This document shows, piece after piece, positions 26,040 through 33,548 of a stretch of DNA of 64,000 bases. How positions within the stretch are numbered: the stretch's first letter is position 1; each line of letters starts with the position of its first letter. Origin of the DNA: Halomonas stenophila (GTDB lineage: Bacteria > Pseudomonadota > Gammaproteobacteria > Pseudomonadales > Halomonadaceae). The position numbers and the translations under genes were made by a program. The stretch lies in NCBI RefSeq assembly GCF_014192275.1, contig NZ_JACHXR010000004.1, positions 124,001 to 188,000 of the forward strand, written 5' to 3'. The notes below the pieces were generated by a model, which searched no databases, was not told the origin of the DNA, and saw only the letters and a program-made list of their open reading frames with translations.

Positions 26040-27527
26040 TCAGAGGCGCAGCCAGGTGGTCTTGAGCTGGGTGAACTTGTCCAGCGCATGCAGCGACAGG
26101 TCGCGGCCGAAGCCGGACTGCTTGTAGCCGCCGAAGGGCGTGGTGAAGTCGATGGCGTCCACGGTGTTCACCGAGACCGTGCCCGCCCGCAGGCGACGCG
26201 AGACGCGATGCGCCCGCGACAGGTCCCGGGTCCAGACGGAGGCGGCCAGGCCGTAGATGGAGTCGTTGGCGATGGCCACCGCCTCGTCCTCGTCGGCGAA
26301 CTCGATCAACGCCGCCACCGGCCCGAAGATCTCCTCGCGAGCGATGGTCATTTCAGGGCTCACGCCCTCGAACAGCGTCGGCGCGACGACAGCATCCTGC
26401 TCCTCGCCGCTCGGTGCCTCGCCCAGCGCCAGGCGCGCCCCCTCCTCGAGGCCCAGGGCGATGTAGCCACGCACCTTGCCGGCATGGCCGGTGTCGATCA
26501 GCGAGCCGACGTCGGTGGCCGGATCCAGGGGATCGCCGACCACCAGCTCGGCGGCGGCGGCGACGAAGCGCTCGATGAAGGCGTCCTTGACGTCGCGCTG
26601 GACCAGGAGCCTCGAGTTGGCCGAGCACACCTCGCCCTGATTGAAGTAGATGCCCTGCACCGCCGTCTTCGCCGCGGCGTCCAGGTCGCTGTCGGCAAAG
26701 ATCAGGTTGGGACTCTTGCCGCCGCACTCCAGCCAGACCTGCTTCATGTTCGAGCGCGAGGCATAGTCCAGGAAGCGCTTGCCGGTGGCGGTGGAGCCGG
26801 TGAAAGCCAGGCAGTCCACGTCGAGATGCAGCCCCAGGGCCTGGCCGGTGATATGGCCGTGGCCCGGCAGGACGTTGAAGACGCCGTCGGGGATGCCCGC
26901 CTCCTGGGCCAGTTGGGCCAGGCGCAGCGCGGTGAGCGGGGACTGCTCGGCGGGCTTGAGGATCACGCTGTTGCCGGCGGCCAGGGCCGGAGCCAGCTTC
27001 CAGGCGGTGATGTCGAGGGGGAAGTTCCAGGGGATCACCGCGGCCACCACACCGACGGGCTCGCGGGTGATGGTGGCCAGGTTGTCGCCGTCGGTGGGCG
27101 CCACCTCGCCGTAGAGCTTGTCGGTGGCCTCGGCGTACCAGCCGAAGCAGCCGGCGGCGCCGGGGATGTCGAGCTCGAAGGCATCGCGGATCGGTTTGCC
27201 GGTGTCCAGGGTTTCCAGCAGGGCCAGTTCCTCGCGATGCTCCATCATCAGCGCCGACAGGCGCTGCAGCACGGCCTTGCGGCTGGCCGGCGCGGCCCGC
27301 GACCAGTCGCCGGCCTCGAAGCTGCGCCGGGCCGCGGCCACGGCACGCTCCACGTCCTCGGCGCCGCAGGCCGCGACCTCGGTCAGGGCCTCGCCGGTGG
27401 CCGGGTTCCAGGTGGTCAGGGTCGCGCCGTCGCCGGCCTGGACGCGCTGACCATCGATGAAGGCCCCGTCCGGCAGAGACAGCCGAGTACGCAGGTCACG
27501 CCAGAAGGACAGATCATGTGCCGCCAT
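26040..27527 (-). CDS. NAD(P)-dependent aldehyde dehydrogenase (PuuC/KauB-like)
   Basis: A 495-residue aldehyde dehydrogenase of normal length. It shows VIPWNFPLDITAWKLAPAL, the nucleotide loop FTGSTATGKRFL, the catalytic Glu in LECGGKSPNL, the catalytic Cys in FNQGEVCSANSRL and EEIFGPVAAL near the end. The N-terminus (FWRDLRTRLSLPDGAFIDG) resembles gamma-glutamyl-gamma-aminobutyraldehyde dehydrogenase PuuC and KauB. It oxidises the aldehyde made by the downstream aminotransferase. First gene of a three-gene minus-strand operon with a distinctive AT-rich promoter region. Confidence 0.9.
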   Translation of the reverse strand: MAAHDLSFWRDLRTRLSLPDGAFIDGQRVQAGDGATLTTWNPATGEALTEVAACGAEDVERAVAAARRSFEAGDWSRAAPASRKAVLQRLSALMMEHREELALLETLDTGKPIRDAFELDIPGAAGCFGWYAEATDKLYGEVAPTDGDNLATITREPVGVVAAVIPWNFPLDITAWKLAPALAAGNSVILKPAEQSPLTALRLAQLAQEAGIPDGVFNVLPGHGHITGQALGLHLDVDCLAFTGSTATGKRFLDYASRSNMKQVWLECGGKSPNLIFADSDLDAAAKTAVQGIYFNQGEVCSANSRLLVQRDVKDAFIERFVAAAAELVVGDPLDPATDVGSLIDTGHAGKVRGYIALGLEEGARLALGEAPSGEEQDAVVAPTLFEGVSPEMTIAREEIFGPVAALIEFADEDEAVAIANDSIYGLAASVWTRDLSRAHRVSRRLRAGTVSVNTVDAIDFTTPFGGYKQSGFGRDLSLHALDKFTQLKTTWLRL

Positions 27528-27613
27528 CGGGGGGTCTCCGTTGTCAGTGTCGTTGTTGTCGGGATCGCGTCGTGTGTCACGACCGTAGAGTCACGATAGT
27601 CCCGGCCCCCTGG

Positions 27614-27660
27614 TTAACTAAAATATTATTATTCGAAGAACAGAATCATAAATTCCTATG
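27614..27660 (-). promoter_or_regulatory. AT-rich element upstream of the aldehyde dehydrogenase, shared with 32659
   Basis: On the minus strand the element reads TGATTCTGTTCTTCG followed by AATAATAATATTTTAG and TTAACCAGG. A closely related version lies upstream of the monooxygenase at 32659-32706 in the same orientation. It contains probable -10 sequences (AATAATAATATT) and may include a binding site for the LysR protein at 27731. Confidence 0.6.
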
Positions 27661-27730
27661 CAAAGGAGACACACGTCGGCTCGGATGCCTTCCTTGCGTT
27701 GCTTCGTCCCTGGGGGTGGTGCCGGCCTGT

Positions 27731-28681
27731 TCAGGGGGTGATCGGTTGGGCCAGTCCGCCGCCGAGCCGCGCGAAGACGTCGCCTCTCGCCTCGCTGTCA
27801 CGGGCCAGGCGATGCATGGCTTCGGCCGCGGGACTCAGGCGCAGTCCGCGCAGGCAGGCGATGCCCATGGACAGGGGTGGGGCATCGTCTTCGAGCCGCA
27901 ATGGCTTGAGACCGCCCCCATCGAGAGCCTCGAGGGCGGTCAGGGGGGTGTTGAACAGGGAAAAGCCAAAACCGTTGGCCACCAGGCCACGCAGCATGTC
28001 CATCGACTTGGCGCGGTGGGCGACGGCGGGCGACAGGCCGTGATGGGTGAAGATCGACAGGAAGTACTCGCGGCTCAGTGGCCAGTCGAGCAGCACCATG
28101 GGATAGCCCACCAGCTCGGCGAGGCCGATGCTGTCGCGCCGGCTCAGCGGATGATCGGCGGCGACCACCGCATAGGGGGGGAAGCGGTACAGCGGCGTGA
28201 AATCGATCTCCTCGGGCACCTGGAGGTCATAGGTGAAGGCCAGCTCGTAGTCGCCCTGACCCAGGCCACGGACGATGTCCACCTGGTTCATCTCGTCGCA
28301 GTAGAGGCTCACCGAGGGATGGCGGTCGGCGTAGCGGCGCAGCAGCTGGGGCAGGAAGACCGGCGCGAAGGTGGGGAAGGCCACCAGGCGAAGCTCACCA
28401 CCGATCTCCTCGCCCAGCGAGAGGGCATACTTCTCCAGGCCCTCGGCATCGCGCAGCAGCTTGCGTGCCCGGGTCAGCAGCTGCTTGCCCGAGGGCGTCA
28501 GCGACAATCCCTGGGCATGATGGCGCACGAACAGCTGCAGGCCGGTGACCTCCTCGATCTGCTGGATGGCCGCGGAGATGGAGGGCTGGGAGACATGCAG
28601 CTTGCGGGCCGCCTGGGTGACGCTGGAGAGCTCTCCGGCGACCACGAAGTAGCGCAGCTGCTTGAGGGTGAATTGACGCAT
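27731..28681 (-). CDS. LysR-family transcriptional regulator
   Basis: A 316-residue regulator. The N-terminal winged HTH (LKQLRYFVVAGELSSVTQAA, then HVSQPSISAAIQQIEEVTG) spans about residues 5-65, followed by a two-lobed effector domain (GGELRLVAFPTFAPVFLP; DYELAFTYDLQVPEEID). It resembles CbbR/CynR-type LTTRs in length and layout. It sits between the dehydrogenase operon and the deacylase gene, all on the minus strand, and is the obvious candidate regulator for both amine-catabolism transcription units. Confidence 0.9.
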   Translation of the reverse strand: MRQFTLKQLRYFVVAGELSSVTQAARKLHVSQPSISAAIQQIEEVTGLQLFVRHHAQGLSLTPSGKQLLTRARKLLRDAEGLEKYALSLGEEIGGELRLVAFPTFAPVFLPQLLRRYADRHPSVSLYCDEMNQVDIVRGLGQGDYELAFTYDLQVPEEIDFTPLYRFPPYAVVAADHPLSRRDSIGLAELVGYPMVLLDWPLSREYFLSIFTHHGLSPAVAHRAKSMDMLRGLVANGFGFSLFNTPLTALEALDGGGLKPLRLEDDAPPLSMGIACLRGLRLSPAAEAMHRLARDSEARGDVFARLGGGLAQPITP

Positions 28682-28747
28682 CGGGTCGTTTCCGCCGCTG
28701 ACGAACAGGCGCCCCGCGACGGGCGCGGGGCGAGCCCCGCCAGCATA

Positions 28748-29971
28748 TCAGGCGCCGAGGTCGGGCGTCTCGGTGGCCAGCGGCTCGCCCTCGGCCAGGC
28801 GCCGCCGCGCCTCGGGGCCCGAAAGGGCCTCGATCAGCCGGGCCAGGAAGGCCTCGCAGCGCGCCAGCTGGTCGCGGGTCACGAACTCGTCGGGCTGATG
28901 GCCCTGAGCCATGCTGCCGGGGCCGCAGACCAGGGTCGGGATGCCCAGCTCGCGCTGGAAGAGCCCACCCTCGGTACCGTAGCCGATGCGCTCGATGGCC
29001 CGCTCGTCGAGCAGCGACAGGATGAAGTCCACCAGGGCATGGTCGTCGGCCATCGACAGCCCCGGGTAGTCGCTGAGGCGCTCCAGCCGGATCCCGGCCT
29101 CGGGGGAGGTCTCTCGCATCTCGGCCTCCAGGGAGCCGGCGACGGCCATCAGCTCGCCGAGCAGCGCCTCGGGATCGTCCTGGGCGACGTTGCGGATCTC
29201 GATGTCCAGCCGACAATCCTGGGGCACGATGTTCAGCGCCGCGCCGCCCTGGATGGTGCCCACCTGGAGGGTGGTGTGGGGGATGGCGAAGCGCTCGTCG
29301 AAGGGTCCCCGGGTCGCCTTCGCCATGGCCGTCTCCTCGACCCAGCTGACCAGGCGGGTGGCGGCGTGGATGGCATTGACGCCCTCCGGGGCCATGCCGG
29401 AGTGGCAGGCCTTGCCACGCACGTGCAGCCGCACGGCCAGCTTGCCCTTGTGGGCGGTGGCGAGCCGCATGGAAGTCGGTTCGCCGACCAGACAGGCGGC
29501 CGGGCGCACCGGCTGGTGGGCCAGATCGGCGAGCAGGGAGCGCACGCCCAGGCAGCCCACCTCCTCGTCATGGGAGAAGGCGAGGTGCACGGGCACGGCG
29601 AGATCGGCCTCGACCAGGGCCGGCACGGCGGCCAGCATCGCGGCCAGGAAGCCCTTCATGTCGGCCGTGCCTCGGCCGTACAGGCGCTCGCCCCCGGCGG
29701 TCAAGCGAAAGGGCTCCACGCTCCAGGCCTGGCCGGTGACCGGCACGGTATCGGTGTGCCCGGAGAGCATCACCCCGGGCCGGTCCGCCGGGCCGATGGT
29801 GGCGTAGAGGTTGGCCTTCTCGCCGGAGTCATCGAGGACGCGCCGCGAGGCCACGCCGTGGCGCGCCAGGGTGTCCTCGACGAAGGCGATCAGCGGCAGG
29901 TTGGAACGATGGCTGGTGGTGTCGAAGGCGACCAGCTCGGCGAGCAGGTCGACGACGGAATCCTGGGACAT
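28748..29971 (-). CDS. M20-family deacylase (ArgE/acetylornithine deacetylase-like)
   Basis: A 407-residue zinc-dependent amidohydrolase. Metal-site motifs are SGHTDTVPV, GRGTADMKGF, the catalytic SHDEEVGCLG and CLVGEPTSM, with the dimerisation domain from about residue 180 (HVRGKACHSGMAPEGVNAIH). It is ArgE-like, but the setting beside DUF1028, RidA and a monooxygenase and not among arginine genes suggests removal of an N-acyl group from a catabolic substrate. The start at 29971 begins the conserved DLLAELVAFDTTSH; longer frames translate the repeat at 30026. Confidence 0.85.
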   Translation of the reverse strand: MSQDSVVDLLAELVAFDTTSHRSNLPLIAFVEDTLARHGVASRRVLDDSGEKANLYATIGPADRPGVMLSGHTDTVPVTGQAWSVEPFRLTAGGERLYGRGTADMKGFLAAMLAAVPALVEADLAVPVHLAFSHDEEVGCLGVRSLLADLAHQPVRPAACLVGEPTSMRLATAHKGKLAVRLHVRGKACHSGMAPEGVNAIHAATRLVSWVEETAMAKATRGPFDERFAIPHTTLQVGTIQGGAALNIVPQDCRLDIEIRNVAQDDPEALLGELMAVAGSLEAEMRETSPEAGIRLERLSDYPGLSMADDHALVDFILSLLDERAIERIGYGTEGGLFQRELGIPTLVCGPGSMAQGHQPDEFVTRDQLARCEAFLARLIEALSGPEARRRLAEGEPLATETPDLGA

Positions 29972-30025
29972 GGGAACACCCGAATGGTCAGGGAAGGAAA
30001 AAGACAGCCATGATGATCGCACCGG

Positions 30026-30139
30026 CTCGGGGCTGATCCGTCGACAGGCCTTCGAGGAGGCGCTGTAAACCCTTCCATGGGCGCTACCGACGCCATCCTT
30101 GGCGTAGGACCTCCTCTTCGGCCTGTCCCCGGCGCCCCT
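30026..30139. repeat. Palindromic intergenic repeat, family 1, full copy
   Basis: The arms GACAGGCC..GAGGAGG and CCTCCTC..GGCCTGTC pair over about 30 bases, enclosing two smaller hairpins, the second being ACGCCA-TCCT-TGGCGT. Outer bases GGGGC / GCCCC also pair. It lies between the M20 gene and the DUF1028 gene. Confidence 0.9.
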
Positions 30140-30176
30140 AGTCTTGTCCAGCGCGGGCGGTCTGGTCAGGGTGATT

Positions 30177-30851
30177 TCAGCGCTCGTCGCCCGGCACGCC
30201 GTAGGACGGCGACGCGTCGGGCCGGACCGCCCGGAGCACATAGGCGTCGCGCTGGGGCCGATAGTGCTCCCAGATCATGCGCAGCTCGGCCAGCGGCGCG
30301 ATGTGCCAGTCGACCCGCAGGTCGACCACCGGCCAGCTGGCCCGGTCGGCGACCTTGAGCCCCGCCGAATACACCGGCCCCATCTCGCCGCCGGCGGCCA
30401 GGCCGGCGTCCATGGCCGCCAGCAGCCGCTCGGCGAGCTCGCCCTCCTGGGCCTCGAAGGCCGCGACCATGGCCTCGATCACCGCCTCGTCGGCCAGCAT
30501 GTTGCCGCCCGCCACGCAGTCCCGACCCTGCCGGGTGGCGTGGAGGCCCAGGGCCTCCTCGCCGCTGTGCACGGCACTCGCGCCCTCGGCGTCGAGCACC
30601 TGCAGCTGACGCCACTCGGGGTAGGCCTCGTGCTCGCGGAGCCGTTCCAGCACCCGCTCGGCGTCGAGCCCCTCCTCGAGCAGTTGCACGCCCAACTGGC
30701 CCAGTGCGGGGTTGGTGACGTTCTGGGTCAGCACCACCCCCCTGCCGGGGGCGATGAAGGGGCAGCGGCTCGCCACGCAGATGCTCGAGGAGCTGATGGC
30801 GGTGCCGAGCTGGCCGGTCTCGCGGCAGAAGCCGGCGATGGAAAAGGTCAT
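30177..30851 (-). CDS. DUF1028 family protein
   Basis: A 224-residue protein of the DUF1028 family, with the hallmark N-terminus MTFSIAGFCRETGQLGTAIS, then SSSICVASRCPFIAPGRGVV and GLKVADRASWPVVDLRVDWH. The family looks like an Ntn-hydrolase-type fold and is commonly found beside RidA, M20 peptidases and amidases, but no activity is established. Its start overlaps the RidA-like stop by four bases, so it is the third gene of the monooxygenase-RidA-DUF1028 operon. Confidence 0.85.
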   Translation of the reverse strand: MTFSIAGFCRETGQLGTAISSSSICVASRCPFIAPGRGVVLTQNVTNPALGQLGVQLLEEGLDAERVLERLREHEAYPEWRQLQVLDAEGASAVHSGEEALGLHATRQGRDCVAGGNMLADEAVIEAMVAAFEAQEGELAERLLAAMDAGLAAGGEMGPVYSAGLKVADRASWPVVDLRVDWHIAPLAELRMIWEHYRPQRDAYVLRAVRPDASPSYGVPGDER

Positions 30852-31276
30852 GAGTTGGCCTCCTCGTCGTCGGGAATCACGGCGATGACATCGATCTCCA
30901 TCAGCCACTCGGGCTGGGCGAGGCCGGCCACCACCAGGCCGGTGGAGATCGGGAAGACGCCCTTGAGCCAGTGACCCACCTCGCGATAGACCGGCTCGCG
31001 GAAACGCGGATCGGTGATGTAGGTGGTGGTCTTGACGATGTGGCTGAGATCGGCGCCGGCCTCCTCGAGCAGCTGCTCGACGTTCTTCATGGCCTGCTCG
31101 GCCTGGGCCCGCGGGTCGCCCAGGCCGACCAGCCGGCCCTCGAAGTCGGTGCCCACCTGGCCGCGGACATAGACGGTATTGCCCGCCCTCACCGCCTGGC
31201 AGAGATCGTTGTCCAACGACTGGTTGGGGTACGTCTCCTGGGTGTTGAACATGCGGATTCGCGTATGCGTCGGCAT
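30848..31276 (-). CDS. RidA/YjgF-family protein (divergent, active-site Arg not seen)
   Basis: A 142-residue Rid-superfamily protein. It has the typical core AGNTVYVRGQVGTDFEGRLVG, EQAMKNVEQLLEEAGADLSHIVKTTTYITD and MEIDVIAV. The conserved Arg of classical RidA, in the ARSxVEV segment before the last strand, is replaced here by a STGLVVAGL segment, so it belongs to a non-deaminase subgroup such as Rid4-7. It overlaps both neighbours by one or four bases. It may bind or process the unstable product of the upstream monooxygenase; this is an inference from context. Confidence 0.85.
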   Translation of the reverse strand: MPTHTRIRMFNTQETYPNQSLDNDLCQAVRAGNTVYVRGQVGTDFEGRLVGLGDPRAQAEQAMKNVEQLLEEAGADLSHIVKTTTYITDPRFREPVYREVGHWLKGVFPISTGLVVAGLAQPEWLMEIDVIAVIPDDEEANS

Positions 31277-32610
31277 CAGTTGACCCTCTCTGCGCTGGCA
31301 TCGTTGACCGATGACTCCCATGGCGTGTTCGTTGCCTGGCGCTGCGCGGCCTCGTGATAGGCCAGGTACTTGCGCTGGGTGGCGATGTGATCGGCGATGT
31401 GCTTGGCATCGTGCCACACCCCCCAGATGAAGCTGGACCCGCGCCGCGAGAGCCAGGGCAGGCCCACGAAGTAGACGCCCGGTTCGCTCGAGACGCCGCG
31501 CTGATGCTGCGGCTTGCCGTCCTCGTCGAAGGCATCGACGTCTAGCCAGCCGTAGTCCACCGTAAAGCCGGTGGCCCAGACGACCGCCGTCACGCCGGAA
31601 CCTGCCAGGTCAAGCTCACGAATTGGATGGGTGACGCACACCGGGTCCGGGGGGATCCGGCGTGCTTCGGGCTCCTCCGGCAGGTCGAGGCCGTTGCGGG
31701 TGGCATAGTCGTCCGCGGCGTCCAGCATCGCCAGGTAGCTCTCGTCCCCTCGCGCCAGGTTGTCGGCCAGGTCGGCCTCGAAGGTCACCACGCCGTCCGC
31801 GAAAGCCTGCGTCCGGCCCACCAGCGTCATGCCCTGGTGCGCCAGTTCCCGGAAATCGATCGTCTTGCCACCATCGGCGCCGCTCACGGCGATGGTGACA
31901 TGCTCGGTGCCCGGCTGCATGACCTCGGCATCCCACTCGCCGAGCACGCCCAGCCACCAGCAGAAGTCACGACCGCGGTAGGCGCGCGGCGGGCGGTCAT
32001 GAGGCCCCACCGAGAGGTAGACTCGCTTGCCGCTGCGCTGCAGCTCCTCGGCGATCTGCACCCCGGAGGAGCCGGCACCCACCACCAGCACGGCGCCCTC
32101 GGGTAGCTGCCGGGGGTTGCGGTACTCGGACGAATGGATCTGCATGAGGCGATCGTCGTCGGCGGCGATCGGCGGAATCACGGGATGCTGGAAGGGGCCG
32201 GTGGCCACCACCACGCGGTGGGCCTCGATCACGCCCTGAGACGTCGCGACGGTGAACCCCGGCCTGCCCTCATTGCGCTCGACCTTCCTGACCTCCACAC
32301 CGGTGCGGATGGGCGCGCCGATCTTGCGCGCATAGGCCTCGAAATAGGCCGCCACACGCTCCTTGGGGGCGAAGGCATCGGCCTCGACGTCGTCGAACTC
32401 CATGCCCGGGAAGCGGTCGTGCCAGGCCGGTCCGTTGGCCACCAGCGAATCCCAGCGGCTGGTGCGCCAGGCTTCGGCGATACGATCGCGCTCCACCACC
32501 AGGTGCGGCACCCCGAGATTGCCCAGATGTTCGCTCATGGCCACACCGGCCTGACCGCCGCCAACGACAAGCGTATCGATTTCTACTCTTTCAACAGCAA
32601 ACTCGGTCAT
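31276..32610 (-). CDS. Flavin-containing monooxygenase-type NAD(P)/FAD oxidoreductase
   Basis: A 444-residue flavoprotein of the CzcO/FMO group. The FAD-binding Rossmann motif is VVGGGQAGVAMSEHL (about residues 15-29), the NADPH motif is VVGAGSSGVQIAEEL (about 175-190), and VVWATGFTVDYGWLD is the late ATG-containing motif of the family. The start at 32610 has GGAGGTCTCC-type purines upstream on the coding strand. It leads the operon with RidA and DUF1028 (TGATG coupling). Family members oxygenate amines, sulfides or ketones; the substrate here is unknown. Confidence 0.87.
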   Translation of the reverse strand: MTEFAVERVEIDTLVVGGGQAGVAMSEHLGNLGVPHLVVERDRIAEAWRTSRWDSLVANGPAWHDRFPGMEFDDVEADAFAPKERVAAYFEAYARKIGAPIRTGVEVRKVERNEGRPGFTVATSQGVIEAHRVVVATGPFQHPVIPPIAADDDRLMQIHSSEYRNPRQLPEGAVLVVGAGSSGVQIAEELQRSGKRVYLSVGPHDRPPRAYRGRDFCWWLGVLGEWDAEVMQPGTEHVTIAVSGADGGKTIDFRELAHQGMTLVGRTQAFADGVVTFEADLADNLARGDESYLAMLDAADDYATRNGLDLPEEPEARRIPPDPVCVTHPIRELDLAGSGVTAVVWATGFTVDYGWLDVDAFDEDGKPQHQRGVSSEPGVYFVGLPWLSRRGSSFIWGVWHDAKHIADHIATQRKYLAYHEAAQRQATNTPWESSVNDASAERVN

Positions 32611-32658
32611 GGGAGGTCTCCTTGTTGTCGTGTCGACCACCTTAGGAGTACCGCCTGA

Positions 32659-32706
32659 TTAGTTAAAATATATTTATTATTTAAAGAGAATCAGAAAAAA
32701 CTATTC
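32659..32706 (-). promoter_or_regulatory. AT-rich element upstream of the monooxygenase, shared with 27614
   Basis: On the minus strand the element reads CTGATTCTCTTTAAAT followed by AATAAATATATTTTAAC and TAATCAGG, matching the element at 27614 over about 45 bases (common core TGATTCT ... AATAATAA ... TATTTTA ... TAA.CAGG). It starts 49 bases before the monooxygenase ATG. Confidence 0.6.
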
Positions 32707-33080
32707 AAAAAAACTCCCTGTCTGATCACAGCCCCTGCGGCCCCTCTCTCGGGGTCGGTAGCGCTCCAACGTCTTCAACGCAGGATAACGGCTCACCCCC
32801 GAGAGCGCCCCTTGACATGATGGCGACGTACCGAGACAAGCAGTCGAGCGCATTAGAGAAATATCTAATTTATGGTTATCAGAGATTTCTCGATTGATTA
32901 GAATACGTTATCCGAAGGCATCGAGTCCGCTCGCTCGTCGATGACGTACCACCGGAACGTTGCGATTTCATGTCCCGATTCCTGGCGTAATCCGTTGAAA
33001 GTGCGACAAGCTTCCTGGAGCTCAACGGGCCACACTGGTCAGGAGAGTCAGTCGATACCATACGCAGGAGGAGCGCAGGC
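32707..33080. promoter_or_regulatory. Divergent intergenic region before the UspA-BCCT genes
   Basis: This gap has no gene. An AT-rich inverted repeat GAGAAAT / ATTTCTC spans 32856-32891 and is followed by TTGATTAGAATACG, a likely promoter area for the plus-strand UspA gene. A second GC-rich pair, CTCTCGGGG and CCCCGAGAG, lies at about 32747-32803. Confidence 0.4.
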
Positions 33081-33506
33081 ATGTACAAGAAGATCATGGT
33101 GCCAGTGGACCTGGCGCACTTCGATGTGATCGAGCCATCGTTACAGGTGGCGGCAGACCAGGCCAAGCACTATGGCGCCGAGGTCTGCTATGTGGCGGTC
33201 ACCGCCACGACGCCCAGCAGCGTCGCCCATAATCCCGAGGAGTATCAGCAGAAGCTGGAGGCCTTCGCCCAGGAGCGGGCCAAGGTCCACGGTCAGCCGG
33301 TGAGCGCGCGCGTCATCACCTGCCCGGACCCCATCGCCGACCTCGACGACGTGCTGATCGATGCCATCGACGAGGTCGGTGCCGACCTGGTGATCATGCC
33401 GACCCATCCGCCGAAGCACCTGGACGTCGTCATCCCGTCCCATGGCGGCAAGGTCGCCACCCACACCAAGGCTTCGGTGTTCCTGGTGCGCCCCCTGCAG
33501 GATTGA
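33081..33506 (+). CDS. Universal stress protein UspA family (TeaD-like)
   Basis: A 141-residue soluble UspA-fold protein. It begins MYKKIMVPVDLAHFD, and ends with ADLVIMPTHPPKHLDVVIPSHGGKVATHTKASVFLV. This last part contains a G-x-x-x-x(S/T)-like nucleotide loop in degenerate form (the classical G2xG9xGS/T is not intact). AGGAGG lies ten bases before the ATG. It directly precedes a BCCT osmolyte carrier, as Usp proteins such as TeaD sit beside compatible-solute transporters in Halomonas, so a transport-regulating role is likely. Confidence 0.88.
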   Translation: MYKKIMVPVDLAHFDVIEPSLQVAADQAKHYGAEVCYVAVTATTPSSVAHNPEEYQQKLEAFAQERAKVHGQPVSARVITCPDPIADLDDVLIDAIDEVGADLVIMPTHPPKHLDVVIPSHGGKVATHTKASVFLVRPLQD

Positions 33507-33548
33507 CGCCTACACTTCGCACCTCGACGTCGACAAGGAGAGATTCCC

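Noticed and set aside
23085..27527. Ectoine degradation operon (doe)
   Set aside because: The aminotransferase resembles DoeD, but DoeA, DoeB and the Lrp-type DoeX are absent and the dehydrogenase is PuuC/KauB-like, so a polyamine-type substrate fits better.
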